From: a bacterium | GTDB taxonomy: Bacteria; Bacillota; Clostridia; Lachnospirales; Lachnospiraceae | Length of the DNA: 64,000 nt | Direction: 5' to 3' | NCBI GenBank assembly: GCA_004562765.1 | Contig: SFRL01000009.1 | Span: 1-64,000, forward strand | Notes under the pieces: generated by a model | Databases searched by the model: none | The model's input: only the letters and a program-made list of their open reading frames with translations | Told to the model about the DNA's origin: nothing | Shown here: positions 35,794 through 44,906 of the stretch, piece by piece | How the letters are laid out: each line of letters begins with the position of its first letter | How positions within the stretch are numbered: the first letter of the stretch is position 1 | Position numbers and translations under genes: made by a program

Positions 35794-36420
35794 TTAAAAC
35801 TTCAAATATTTAAATTCCAACTTGTATTTGTGTTCCTTCAGCAATGCTTTGTACTCAGAGGGGCTGAGTACCTGTTCCAGTTCTTCTTTTGCCCCGTCCC
35901 CGGTGACATCGTAGCTCTCCGCGGAAAAGCATAGATTCGGATAGAGGACGCACCACCAGTTGTGTCCCTCTCCCTCTCCAATGATGATCTGCAATGCCCG
36001 GTAAGTACCCGCCGGGAATTCATAGTCTCCATACACCTTGTCGGGAAACTCCACGTCTGCCAGACGCACCTGTACGGTCTCTGCTTCGCCGTCCTCTGCC
36101 AGCACCTGCTCCGCCAGTGCTTTGATCTGGTCTTTATTTTCTTCAATTATTTTTTCGCAGTCTGCTTTATCCTTCGCATTTGACAATTTCAGGTTCATCC
36201 ATTCGCCCACAGCGTCCCGCACCAGCAGCTTTCGGCGCTGGTCATTTTCACTGTCACTCTTTGCGATCACATGAAAACGAAGCACTTTCGCCGAGATCGC
36301 CTCCACTGTCTGCTGCTTTGTATAATTTACCGCAAAGGAATAGCAGCCTGCCATCAGTATCAGTGTACATATCAGAAATAAGATCCGGTTGACCGCCGTC
36401 CTTGATAATTTGATCCGCAT
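35794..36420 (-). CDS. spoIIR: Stage II sporulation protein R
   Basis: Forespore-secreted signal that triggers SpoIIGA processing of pro-sigma-E in the mother cell. 208 residues: N-terminal signal/anchor (about 8-30), then the conserved core VLRFHVIAKSDSENDQ, LLVRDAVGEW, FPAGTYRALQIIIGEGEGHNWWCVLYPNLC. GGGAGGAATGATC precedes the ATG. It lies next to the ger operon, consistent with a sporulation region. The start of the next gene is 2-62 nt downstream, depending on start choice. Confidence 0.93.
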   Translation of the reverse strand: MRIKLSRTAVNRILFLICTLILMAGCYSFAVNYTKQQTVEAISAKVLRFHVIAKSDSENDQRRKLLVRDAVGEWMNLKLSNAKDKADCEKIIEENKDQIKALAEQVLAEDGEAETVQVRLADVEFPDKVYGDYEFPAGTYRALQIIIGEGEGHNWWCVLYPNLCFSAESYDVTGDGAKEELEQVLSPSEYKALLKEHKYKLEFKYLKF

Positions 36421-36489
36421 TGATCATTCCTCCCTGTCCGGTGCCCTTGATCCTGCACCTATGGGAATTGTAACCATTGTTTTGTACGC

Positions 36490-37482
36490 TTATTCCATCC
36501 ACGTCAAATTTATCTGATATTCCGGTGCTACCGTCTGTCCGTCTGGGTTGATGTCAGGTGCCCACAGCTCTACCCGCTTGATCTGTTCCCGCAGCACGCG
36601 TTCGCTCTCGCGCATGATCCGGTCTCGTTCCGTTGCAGGGATATTTACCCGGTTTTCGATCTCGCATTCCATGTCAAGGGTTACCTGCCAGATCTCATAT
36701 TCTTTCACATAGGTACGGCGCACCCGGATATCTTCGAGACTGACGATCGTTCCGTCCGAAAGCCCCATCTGCATTTTTTTCAGATCGCCGCGCAAAAACT
36801 GCAGCAGACGCGCATCGTCCACAGTCAGTGTCTCACCGGGAGTTCCCCGCACCAGCATGCGATAATGGTCCACGGACGGCGGCGCATCGTCTGCAAGCAC
36901 CGGGAGCAGCAATATTTTTTCATGGTTATTCCGCTCCTTGTACAGATCTCCCAGCGTCGGTACACTCGCCGTTTTTTCCTGCTCGTCACTCTCAGCCATA
37001 GCGCGCAGATAAGTGCCTGTCCTGCCACCGGTGCTCTCCTTCAGATCTTCCGGGGCAATGGAATGATCATCCAGCAGATACACCATTGTATTCCACGAAA
37101 AATGATGCTCCTTCATAAAATACGGGTAAAAGGATTCTAGAAATTCATCATCGTTCAGCAGCTTTTCCGATAACAGGATCACCTGCATGTGGCTGTCATC
37201 CAGTCCCGCCGGCTGCGTGCGCCCAAACAGCGTAAATGCCTGCGGATATCCTGCTGCCGTCACACTTGCGTCCTCCTTGTGATACAGACTGCTGCCCTCC
37301 GTATCCATCTCCTCAAAGAAAAAGGAAAAATCGTATGCCCCTTCCTGATCTGTAGGAGTGATCGCCAACGCCAGCGGAAATGCCCGGTCTTCGATCTCCA
37401 GTTGTCCGCAGCCGGTTAAAAACACAACTATGACCAATAGAAACACCGTGAACCGTCTCTGATGTTTTCCTGTTGATCTCAT
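36490..37482 (-). CDS. gerAC: Spore germination lipoprotein GerAC family (Ger(x)C)
   Basis: Third subunit of a nutrient germinant receptor in the spore inner membrane. 330 residues: lipoprotein signal FLLVIVVFLTGCGQ, then the Ger(x)C family start LEIEDRAFPLALAI. HMQVILLSEKLL and the C-terminal QIKRVELWAPDINP are visible. Slightly short, since typical members are 350-400. ATG 37482 follows AAAGGAGG and overlaps the gerAB stop (ATGA). Confidence 0.88.
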   Translation of the reverse strand: MRSTGKHQRRFTVFLLVIVVFLTGCGQLEIEDRAFPLALAITPTDQEGAYDFSFFFEEMDTEGSSLYHKEDASVTAAGYPQAFTLFGRTQPAGLDDSHMQVILLSEKLLNDDEFLESFYPYFMKEHHFSWNTMVYLLDDHSIAPEDLKESTGGRTGTYLRAMAESDEQEKTASVPTLGDLYKERNNHEKILLLPVLADDAPPSVDHYRMLVRGTPGETLTVDDARLLQFLRGDLKKMQMGLSDGTIVSLEDIRVRRTYVKEYEIWQVTLDMECEIENRVNIPATERDRIMRESERVLREQIKRVELWAPDINPDGQTVAPEYQINLTWME

Positions 37483-38615
37483 CTGCTTGCGTCCTCCTTT
37501 GGAACTTGTTCTCTCCAAGGCTGTTTCTTGTTTCTCCATACTGACAGGATCCATGCCACCAGCAGGATCCCCACCAGCACCGGCACCGCGATCCGCAGGT
37601 AGACACGTGAGAGCTGCGACGTGAAGCGTTCAGAGCGATACATGCATAATGCCAGCACATACACAAACACACCTGCCCCCGGCAACAGCCAACCGCTCTC
37701 CTTTTTCCTGCTGATCTTTTTCAGACACCAGACTGCGTAATAAAGCGCGTTTTCCACAAACGCGAACACGCTCACCAGCCAGATCCCGCACAACAATGCA
37801 TCCTGACGTTCCAAAAAACCGCCCGGCACCTTGACCAGTGCTGTCAGGGTCAGCACCGCCTCTTCCATCGTCGCCACCGTCGGTGCGCCAAAAATCCCTG
37901 TCAGAACCAGGAACAACGCCAGATTGACGCACACGCTAAAAACGAAACCCTGTTTAAGCACACGCGGCACATCCGCATGTTCTGACACACCTTCCGTAAA
38001 CATGGGTAAAAACGCGCTGCTCATGAAAAACGCAAAAACAAGATAACTGTTTTTCATAAACGGTATACCTTCCGCACGAAAAACAGGCACCCACCGGTCC
38101 GGCTCCACATTGCGCACCGCAAGGAAAAACAGGAAGAAGATCGGCAGCAGCACAAACCAAAAAAGGATCTCATACATTCTGCCCCTGCTCTCAAGCCCCG
38201 CGCAAAGCCCGTAAACCGCCAGCAGGGCGATCACTGCCAGTACCAGCCACGCCGGTGTGTCCCGGATCAGATACTGTCTTGTGATATCACATAAAAAACG
38301 CAGCCCATACGCCGCACCAAACAGCGCGGTCAGCAGATAGATGAACAAAATGGCTATTGTGAGCAGTTTTCCGAAATGCTCCAGCAGATACATGTAGTAA
38401 TCCTGTTCTGCCTGCCGCATACGCCTGATCAGCACCAGCACCAACAGGAGCAGCCCGTAACCGGCCGCGCAACCTGCTGCCAACGCAAAGAATCCATCCA
38501 TACCGACTTCTTTTGCCAGCATCCCCGGCAGCAGTAATGTCGTCAATGCAAAAAAATCGTAGAAGATCAATCGCCCCAGCTGTCTGCCGGAAATTTTGTT
38601 ATTTTCGATGTTCAT
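37479..38615 (-). CDS. gerAB: Spore germination permease GerAB family
   Basis: APC-superfamily membrane protein that binds the germinant. 378 residues with about ten transmembrane helices; KISGRQLGRLIFYDFFALTT at the N terminus is typical. ATG 38615 has AAGGAGG six bases upstream. The start overlaps the gerAA end by 17 nt and the stop overlaps the gerAC start. Confidence 0.9.
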   Translation of the reverse strand: MNIENNKISGRQLGRLIFYDFFALTTLLLPGMLAKEVGMDGFFALAAGCAAGYGLLLLVLVLIRRMRQAEQDYYMYLLEHFGKLLTIAILFIYLLTALFGAAYGLRFLCDITRQYLIRDTPAWLVLAVIALLAVYGLCAGLESRGRMYEILFWFVLLPIFFLFFLAVRNVEPDRWVPVFRAEGIPFMKNSYLVFAFFMSSAFLPMFTEGVSEHADVPRVLKQGFVFSVCVNLALFLVLTGIFGAPTVATMEEAVLTLTALVKVPGGFLERQDALLCGIWLVSVFAFVENALYYAVWCLKKISRKKESGWLLPGAGVFVYVLALCMYRSERFTSQLSRVYLRIAVPVLVGILLVAWILSVWRNKKQPWREQVPKEDASR

Positions 38616-40134
38616 GTGCATCCTCCTTGCCGTGACACGTCTGTTTCTGATCCCGCCACCGGAAACGGATACGGTTGCTCTCCTTCGCATACACCGGGCG
38701 TTTGCGCAGACAAAACAGCGGAAAACGGAAGATACTGTCCTTCAACTGCGCGCCGCCGTCCGCCTCGGATGATGCAAAGGGCAAAAGATACGGCACGCCA
38801 AAGGAGCGAAGCCCCGACAGATGAATGAGGATCGCCAGCATCCCGGCCAGATATCCGAACAGCCCCAGCCATGCGCTTGCAAAGATCAGGAAAAATTTCA
38901 GCAGGCGGAATGCGTTTGCAAATTCCTCACTGGGAATAGCAAAGGAACACAGTGCCGTAAACGCCACCACGATCACGACCACCGGACTGGCAAGTCCCGC
39001 GTCCACCGCAGCCGTGCCGATGATCAGTCCGCCGACAATGCCGATCGTATTCCCCATGGTTCCCGGCAGGCGCACGCCCGCCTCCCGCAGCAGTTCAAAG
39101 CCCAGCTCCATCAGAAGCAGCTCCGCCAGGGAAGAAAACGGCACGCCCGCCCTTGCCTGCGCAAAGGTCAGCAGCAGGTTTGTCGGCAGCAGGCTGGTGT
39201 GAAAGTTGATGACTGCCAGATAAAGTCCCGGCAGAGAAAGCGCAAAAAATGCCGCCAGATAGCGGATCACACGCTCCAGACTGGCGATCTCAAAGCGGTT
39301 ATAATAGTCGTCACTGGTCTGTAAAAAAGAGTTATAATCCGTCGGCAGGATCAATACCAACGGAGAGTTGTCGCACAGGAGCACGATCCGTCCTTCTAAA
39401 AGTGCGTGCACCGCCCGGTCCGGTCGCTCCGTCGTCTGAAACTGCGGAAACGGAGAGCCCCAGTGCCGTTCTGCCAGTTGCTCGATCATTCCGCTGTCCA
39501 GGATGCCGTCGATCTCAAAGGAATCCAGTCTGCGCCGGATCTCCTCCAGTACTTCCTTTCGCGCGATCCCCTCCATGTACATGATGTTCACCAGCGTATC
39601 CGTGCGCCGTCCTGCCCGCGCCTCCACATTTTTCAATTCCGTGGCCCGCAGCCGTTTGCGGATCAATGCCGTATTCGTCTTGACGGAATCCGAAAAGCCC
39701 TCATTGGAGCCACGGGTCACCTTTTCCGACTCCGCGCTCTGGACGCCCATTCCCGGATAGCCCTTGTCCGGGAGCTTGAGCACCTGATCCAGACCATCCA
39801 CGAACAGGATCAGGTCCCCGGTCAAAAGTCCCTGCGCTGCCTCCTTCAGATCTGTATAAAGCGTGACATCCGTCATCCCTCTTCCGTTTTTTATGAGAAG
39901 ATCTCGCACCTCTTCCCTGCTTTTGCCGGACAAGGTCTGGATGAGTCTGCCGATCTCCGAGGAACCGTAGCTGGCCGGTGCCGCCACCACCTCGATATAG
40001 GCCACCATGCAGCGCAGCGGTTCCTCTGTTCCAAGCTGCATATCCACCATTTTGATATCCGCACAATCCGCAAATATCTGCGAAAAAACGTGTTTATTAT
40101 GTTCCAGATCCGCTGTCACTGTATATCGGCTCAT
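38599..40134 (-). CDS. gerAA: Spore germination protein GerAA family
   Basis: First subunit of the germinant receptor, a cation channel in recent models. 511 residues. A soluble N-terminal domain (about 1-240) contains RLIQTLSGKSREEVRD and LILFVDGLDQVL; the membrane domain includes GRIVLLCDNSP, PTDYNSFLQTSDDYYNRFE and PFSSLAELLLMELGFELLREAG followed by transmembrane helices. ATG 40134 has GGAG 7 nt upstream. First gene of gerAA-AB-AC. Confidence 0.93.
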   Translation of the reverse strand: MSRYTVTADLEHNKHVFSQIFADCADIKMVDMQLGTEEPLRCMVAYIEVVAAPASYGSSEIGRLIQTLSGKSREEVRDLLIKNGRGMTDVTLYTDLKEAAQGLLTGDLILFVDGLDQVLKLPDKGYPGMGVQSAESEKVTRGSNEGFSDSVKTNTALIRKRLRATELKNVEARAGRRTDTLVNIMYMEGIARKEVLEEIRRRLDSFEIDGILDSGMIEQLAERHWGSPFPQFQTTERPDRAVHALLEGRIVLLCDNSPLVLILPTDYNSFLQTSDDYYNRFEIASLERVIRYLAAFFALSLPGLYLAVINFHTSLLPTNLLLTFAQARAGVPFSSLAELLLMELGFELLREAGVRLPGTMGNTIGIVGGLIIGTAAVDAGLASPVVVIVVAFTALCSFAIPSEEFANAFRLLKFFLIFASAWLGLFGYLAGMLAILIHLSGLRSFGVPYLLPFASSEADGGAQLKDSIFRFPLFCLRKRPVYAKESNRIRFRWRDQKQTCHGKEDAHEHRK

Positions 40135-40152
40135 AAAATATCTCCTGCTTTT

Positions 40153-40204
40153 GCACATAATAAAAAAGAATAGGACTCTTGTCCTATCCTTTTTTATTAT
40201 GTGC
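40153..40204. terminator. Long palindrome ending the GntR gene
   Basis: Arms 40153-40176 and 40181-40204 are complementary over 24 bp with a single mismatch and a 4-nt loop. A T/A-rich arm end makes it a terminator for the gntR-type gene. The arm CATAATA doubles as the -10 of the candidate sigma-G promoter. Confidence 0.8.
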
Positions 40205-40223
40205 TATATTCATTTCATTATTC
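40195..40223 (-). promoter_or_regulatory. Sigma-G/F-like promoter of the gerA operon
   Basis: Minus strand GAATA, 17 nt, CATAATA, close to the forespore consensus. The start point would fall inside the palindrome arm. Confidence 0.5.
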
Positions 40224-40226
40224 GCC

Positions 40227-40904
40227 CTACTTTTCCTGCTCGCGGATCATATGCTTGACGACTGCCACCTGATTGCTGATATGTTTGCGGATCATTTCCG
40301 TCACAGCAGACTTGTCTTTTTCCACAATGCCTTTGTAAATTGCCTCATGCTCCTGTAAAAGCTGCTCATGATTCTGCGGATTTTTCAGGTATTCCACACG
40401 GTAACGGTACATCTGCTCACGCAGATTGTTGAGCATATTGATCAGCTTCGGATTATCCGTTGCCCGGTAGATCACATCATGGAACTCCACATCCGCCTGA
40501 GCCATTTTCTTCAGGTCACCGCTTTTCAGTGAATGCTCAAAATTTTTCATATTTTTCTGAAGCTCTGCGATCTCCTCATCCGTAATCTTATCACATGCCA
40601 CCTGTACAGACAATTCCTCCAGCGCCTCACGGATCTCCAGCACATCCTGCATATCCTTTTCTGTCATTCCCGCTACGATGGCGCCTTTTCTCGGAATCGT
40701 GATGGCAAGTCCTTCCTGCTCCAGCATGCGGATCGCCTCACGGATGGGAGTGCGGCTCACACCAAGCTTTGCCGCAAGCTGCAGCTCCATCAATCGCTCT
40801 CCCGGAACAAGGTCCCCGCGCAGGATTGCCTCCCGCAACGTATTGAATACCACATCTCTTAACGGCAGATACGCATCCATATTTAACTCTAACTGATCAT
40901 TCAT
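40227..40904 (-). CDS. GntR-family regulator, FadR/FCD subfamily
   Basis: 225 residues. N-terminal winged helix (about 12-75; LREAILRGDLVPGERLMELQ, LGVSRTPIREAIRMLEQEGL). C-terminal FCD helical domain (about 85-215) with ligand/metal histidines in VEFHDVIYRATDN. Effectors of this group are usually organic acids; target not evident. Its ATG overlaps the ispE stop (ATGA) with GGAG upstream, so the two are co-expressed, an unusual partner for a central isoprenoid gene. Confidence 0.92.
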   Translation of the reverse strand: MNDQLELNMDAYLPLRDVVFNTLREAILRGDLVPGERLMELQLAAKLGVSRTPIREAIRMLEQEGLAITIPRKGAIVAGMTEKDMQDVLEIREALEELSVQVACDKITDEEIAELQKNMKNFEHSLKSGDLKKMAQADVEFHDVIYRATDNPKLINMLNNLREQMYRYRVEYLKNPQNHEQLLQEHEAIYKGIVEKDKSAVTEMIRKHISNQVAVVKHMIREQEK

Positions 40905-41785
40905 CTGTTTGTCTCCTTATAGTTATAAGGCTTTGTCACGTAAACCTGTCTCGCAAGACCACTGTTTCTGATCTGCGCTTTTGCCTCATAAGCCTTTGCT
41001 TCCTCTGAAAAAATACCGAAAACCGTAGGGCCGCTGCCGCTCATCATCGCAGCGATCGCTCCCTGTGCCTCCATCAGCTCCTTGATCTGCGCGATCTGCG
41101 GATGCATCGGAACAGTCACACACTCCAACACATTGCCCATATGCATCGCGAGTGAGGTCAGATCCTGTGCCTCCAGATCATGGAGCTGAGCATCGATCGG
41201 CGGATGCGGCGGCTCCTTTAATGCGTCCAGAGACTGATATACCAGCTTTGTGGAAACACTCACCGGCGGCTTTGCGATCAAAATAAAGCAGTCCGGCATC
41301 GGCGCCAGTCTGGTCAGTTTTTCTCCGATCCCCTCTGCCAGAGCCGTTCCCCGAAGCAGACAATACGGAACATCCGCACCAAGCTTCAGCCCGTATTCCA
41401 TGAGTCGGTTCATCGGAATACCCAGATGATATAATTTATTCATTCCGTACAAAACGGCTGCTGCATCCGTACTCCCGCCGGCCATGCCCGCTGCCACCGG
41501 AATGCATTTGTGTATGCGCAGATCCACAGCACCGATCTGCGGAAAATCCTGTTTCAACAGTTCGACTGCCTGATAGGCTATATTATGTTCATCCGTCGGC
41601 AAAAAATTCAGATTCGTCTCCAGCGAAATACCCGCTGAATCACTCTTTCTGACGGTTACCCAGTCATACAGATCGATCGTCTGCATGATCATGCGCACGA
41701 GATGATAACCATCCTCCCTTGTGCCGATCACATCCAGACCCAGATTTATTTTTGCCAGTGCTTTCAAATGGATTACATTTGCCAT
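40901..41785 (-). CDS. ispE: 4-diphosphocytidyl-2-C-methyl-D-erythritol kinase
   Basis: Phosphorylates CDP-methylerythritol in the MEP isoprenoid pathway. GHMP kinase: AKINLGLDVIGTREDGYH at the N terminus, ATP loop PVAAGMAGGSTDAAAVL, and C-terminal MMSGSGPTVFGIF. 294 residues is normal. Translationally coupled to the downstream GntR gene. Confidence 0.96.
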   Translation of the reverse strand: MANVIHLKALAKINLGLDVIGTREDGYHLVRMIMQTIDLYDWVTVRKSDSAGISLETNLNFLPTDEHNIAYQAVELLKQDFPQIGAVDLRIHKCIPVAAGMAGGSTDAAAVLYGMNKLYHLGIPMNRLMEYGLKLGADVPYCLLRGTALAEGIGEKLTRLAPMPDCFILIAKPPVSVSTKLVYQSLDALKEPPHPPIDAQLHDLEAQDLTSLAMHMGNVLECVTVPMHPQIAQIKELMEAQGAIAAMMSGSGPTVFGIFSEEAKAYEAKAQIRNSGLARQVYVTKPYNYKETNR

Positions 41786-41910
41786 GTTCCGATACCCTTT
41801 TTTGAATTCTCATGTTTGTCATTTTAACATGAATGTATTGTATGTTGTCTACAGTATTTTGTATACAATCTTATGTTACATTTTTCCGAAAAAAAAGTCA
41901 ACCATATAGT

Positions 41911-41937
41911 TTAATTTTCCACAGTATGCGCCGATAT
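41911..41937 (+). promoter_or_regulatory. Sigma-28 (SigD/FliA)-like promoter
   Basis: TTAA, 15 nt, GCCGATAT: a perfect -10 element and three of four -35 bases relative to TAAA-N15-GCCGATAT. It lies in an intergenic region upstream of a conserved unknown gene. The 8-mer alone is expected about twice by chance in the window, so position and spacing carry the weight. Confidence 0.55.
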
Positions 41938-41959
41938 AGGAATATAGATGAGGAAAGTT

Positions 41960-42085
41960 ATGCAATTCTTTCGCATCAACAGCCCACCGGAACGGATTCC
42001 GGCAGAAGAATACATCAAATGTGCACTTTTGCGTGTGGGCAGATCACAAAATACGGGCTATGCCCGAACACCAAGGAGGGTATGA
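41960..42085 (+). CDS. Short upstream ORF (41 codons)
   Basis: Starts 23 nt after the candidate sigma-28 -10, with AGGAAAG 2 nt before the ATG (tight spacing). It encodes MQFFRINSPPERIPAEEYIK and about 21 more residues, and its TGA ends three bases before the ATG of the next gene, covering that gene's AAGGAGGG ribosome binding site. It could be a leader peptide coupling translation or a small protein. Length and lack of homology evidence keep confidence modest. Confidence 0.4.
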   Translation: MQFFRINSPPERIPAEEYIKCALLRVGRSQNTGYARTPRRV

Positions 42086-42087
42086 TC

Positions 42088-42675
42088 ATGAGTGTAAGTT
42101 CTATCGGTGCCACAACCGCTGCTGCTTATGCACAGCAGACCACCGGCACAAAAACCACCAAAGAAACAAAAGAAACAACTGCTTCCAAGAACGATCAGGA
42201 TACCGCAGTTGTCTATGAAAAAAGTTTTGCATCCAAGACGGACAGCACAAAATCAAATGCCGCTATCGTTGCACAGCTAAAAGCAGATGCCGAGGCCCGT
42301 ACCGCGCAATTACAGAGTCTTGTGGAGAAAATGATCTCCAAACAGGGACAAACGCTGGGCACAGCAGATGATATGTGGTCATTTTTAGCAAAGGGAAATC
42401 TCACAGCAGATGCTGACACGATCGCACAGGCGAAAAAAGATGTTGCCGAAGACGGCTACTGGGGTGCAGAGCAAACCTCAGAGCGCATCCTTTCCTTTGC
42501 GAAAGCATTAGCCGGAGATGACCCGGCCAAGGCAGAAGAACTTCTGAATGCTTTCAAGAAAGGATATTCCGAAGCAACAAAAACCTGGGGAAGTGATCTC
42601 CCCTCACTGTGCTCCGACACCTATGATCTCGTAGAAAAGAAGTTTAACGACTGGATGAATACAGAGACTGCATGA
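42088..42675 (+). CDS. Conserved Lachnospiraceae-type protein, probable flagellar regulon member
   Basis: 195 residues, no signal peptide or membrane helix. Ser/Thr/Lys/Ala-rich N terminus (1-45), then a conserved-looking body: AIVAQLKADAEARTAQLQSL, EDGYWGAEQTSERILSFAKA, ALAGDDPAKAEELLNAFKKG and a C-terminal SDTYDLVEKKFNDWMN. I recall related proteins in motile Lachnospiraceae, of unknown function. AAGGAGGG seven bases before ATG 42088 sets the start; longer frames upstream are read through the leader. The sigma-28-like promoter ties it to motility genes. Confidence 0.75.
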   Translation: MSVSSIGATTAAAYAQQTTGTKTTKETKETTASKNDQDTAVVYEKSFASKTDSTKSNAAIVAQLKADAEARTAQLQSLVEKMISKQGQTLGTADDMWSFLAKGNLTADADTIAQAKKDVAEDGYWGAEQTSERILSFAKALAGDDPAKAEELLNAFKKGYSEATKTWGSDLPSLCSDTYDLVEKKFNDWMNTETA

Positions 42676-42724
42676 TCCGGTCTGACTGATACCGCTGCGT
42701 CAAATATGCCGGCGATAAAGGATA

Positions 42725-43579
42725 TCAGAATTGAATACCAAGGAGGCTGATCAACAGTCCCCAGACAACAGCAAGCACATACAGCAGACAGATGATCTCC
42801 AGATTCTGTCTGCTGTTTTTATTTAACCGGAATAAAACAAGCAGACCGACACCTGCATTCGCCAACAGTCCCGCCATCATCATGCCGGCACCGATGATAC
42901 CGTCCACATACAGACTGGTGATCACTACGGACGCAGCGCAGTTCGGGATCAGTCCTACCAGAGCCGCAGCCATCTGCCCGAGCAGCGGAACGTTCGAAAA
43001 GAAGCCTGCCAGCGTGCTCTCGCCTACCAGCTCGATCAGCAGATTCAGCACAAAAGAGATCAGCAAAATATAAATAAATATGCGAAGCGTATGCTTGCAT
43101 GCGGACACAAACACGCCATCCTCGCAATGACAGTGCTCCTCCTCGCAGACCGTGTGGATATCCATCTCATCATCTGACCGGTGCAGCACACGATGCAGAC
43201 ACAGTTCAACCAAAAAACCGCTGATCATCGCGATCAGAAGCTTTATGCCAAGAATCTTCAGGATCGTCGGTAGCGGAACTGCCTCAGATAACAAGATCGG
43301 CAGCATCTCATCCGAGGTGGACAGATAGATGGCAAGCAGCGTACCGACCGTGATCACACGCCCGGCAAACAGGCTGGATGCCGCTGCTGAGAAACCGCAC
43401 TGAGGCACCACACCAAAAACAGCCCCTAAAAAAGGTCCTGCCTTGTCTACAACACTTATTTTTTTCAACAATCTGCCGCCTGCCTTATGCTCCAGCAGTT
43501 CCATGGCCAGATAGGTCAGAAATAGAAACGGCAACAGTTTCACACTGTCCAGCAGCGTGTCCATAATAATATCTAACAT
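42725..43579 (-). CDS. Putative 10-TM heavy-metal/manganese exporter (ArsP_2-like)
   Basis: 284 residues with about eight to ten transmembrane helices. Two similar halves carry GVVPQCGFSAAASSLFAG and GLIPNCAASVVITSLYVDG, the inverted-repeat signature with Pro-Cys/Asn-Cys of the PF11449-type family (annotated as putative arsenic or manganese exporter). The loop about 145-165 has a His/Cys/Glu cluster, CEEEHCHCEDG, likely metal binding. The ATG overlaps the stop of the CorC-like gene by 7 nt, suggesting coupling with another divalent-metal protein. Confidence 0.8.
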   Translation of the reverse strand: MLDIIMDTLLDSVKLLPFLFLTYLAMELLEHKAGGRLLKKISVVDKAGPFLGAVFGVVPQCGFSAAASSLFAGRVITVGTLLAIYLSTSDEMLPILLSEAVPLPTILKILGIKLLIAMISGFLVELCLHRVLHRSDDEMDIHTVCEEEHCHCEDGVFVSACKHTLRIFIYILLISFVLNLLIELVGESTLAGFFSNVPLLGQMAAALVGLIPNCAASVVITSLYVDGIIGAGMMMAGLLANAGVGLLVLFRLNKNSRQNLEIICLLYVLAVVWGLLISLLGIQF

Positions 43580-44856
43580 TTAGCTTCTTCCCCACTCCTC
43601 TTCATGCGTGTAACAAGCACGGTTTCTATACGCTTTTTGTCCATAGACAGAATCTGGAAACGAACACCATCCTCCGTCTCGTAGCACTCGCCCTCCTCCG
43701 GAAAATGCTCCAGAAGCTCCAGAAGAAAGCCGCCCAGCGTGTCGGAGTCTTCTGATTCATAGTCGACACCAAGCAGCTCACAGAAATCATCCAGATTCAT
43801 GGAACCGCTGACACGGTACTCCTCGCCCTCTTTGATGACCTCATAGTCTTCTTCTTCGTCCGTATCATATTCATCGCGGATCTCGCCGACGATCTCCTCC
43901 AACAGATCCTCCATCGTGATCAGTCCGGCTGTCACACCGTACTCATCCAGCACAATCGCCAGATTCACCGCATTCTCCTTCATCTCCATGAAAAGCTCAT
44001 AAGTATTTTTATACTCATAAGTAAAGAACGGTTCACGCATCAGTGCGCGGATCGACAGATCTTCTTTGCTGCCCTCGTAGGCCAGCACATCCTTCATATT
44101 CAAAATACCGATCACATTATCCGTAGACTCCTCATACACCGGAAGTCTGGAAAAATAGCTGTCACGGTAAATGGCGAGCATTTCATCATAACTGCTGTTC
44201 ACGTCGATAAAACACATGTCGATACGCGGGACCATGACTTCCTTTGCCTTGTCATCACCGAAATCAAACAGGTTATGGATCATGTCGCGCTCTTTATCCT
44301 CGATCACACCACTCTCCTGTCCGACGTCCACGATCGTGCGCAGCTCTTCCTCTGTCATGGAACGGATCTCCTCACCCGGGCGTACGCCTAACAGCCGCAG
44401 AAAACACTGCGACAACCAGTTTACCACAAAGATGACCGGTGTGAGCACGATCATCAATGCCCAGATGATCCCACAGAATCTGAGCGCCATCTTATCCGCG
44501 CGCAGGGTCGCAACCGTCTTCGGTGAGATCTCTCCGAAGATCAGGATCAGAAGTGTCAGAATACCGGTAGCAACACCTGCGGCAACACTGCCGAACATAC
44601 CGATGGCAAGCGTCGTCGCCAGTGAAGAGGCAGAAAGATTGACCACATTGTTTCCGATGAGTATCGCACTCAGCATCTTTCCTGAATTTTCCGTGATCTG
44701 CAGCACTCGCGCAGCACGTGTATTGCCGTCCTGTGCAAGCGTTCGCATATATATTTTGTTGACAGTTGTAAAAGCAGTCTCCGCTGATGAGAAGAAAGCC
44801 GATAAGCACAGCAGTAATACCAGGATCACCAGCTGAGCGATCTCAGAACCATTCAT
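43573..44856 (-). CDS. CNNM/CorC-type hemolysin-family transporter
   Basis: 427 residues. DUF21 membrane domain (about 1-190; CLSAFFSSAETAFTTVN), tandem CBS domains (about 205-325; MVPRIDMCFID, IGILNMKDVL, VLDEYGVTAGLITMEDLLEE) and a C-terminal CorC_HlyC domain (about 345-420). Family members export Mg2+ or related divalent ions. The Asp/Glu-rich linker DEEEDYE lies before the last domain. GGAGG precedes the ATG. Confidence 0.92.
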   Translation of the reverse strand: MNGSEIAQLVILVLLLCLSAFFSSAETAFTTVNKIYMRTLAQDGNTRAARVLQITENSGKMLSAILIGNNVVNLSASSLATTLAIGMFGSVAAGVATGILTLLILIFGEISPKTVATLRADKMALRFCGIIWALMIVLTPVIFVVNWLSQCFLRLLGVRPGEEIRSMTEEELRTIVDVGQESGVIEDKERDMIHNLFDFGDDKAKEVMVPRIDMCFIDVNSSYDEMLAIYRDSYFSRLPVYEESTDNVIGILNMKDVLAYEGSKEDLSIRALMREPFFTYEYKNTYELFMEMKENAVNLAIVLDEYGVTAGLITMEDLLEEIVGEIRDEYDTDEEEDYEVIKEGEEYRVSGSMNLDDFCELLGVDYESEDSDTLGGFLLELLEHFPEEGECYETEDGVRFQILSMDKKRIETVLVTRMKRSGEEAKC

Positions 44857-44906
44857 GAAAGCCTCCTAAAAAACTTTTATCAAGTATTGTAGCATAATTT
44901 TTCCTA

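Noticed and set aside
40119..40132. GCCGATAT box near the gerAA start
   Set aside because: Lies within the coding start of gerAA, without a -35; the 8-mer is expected by chance about twice in the window.
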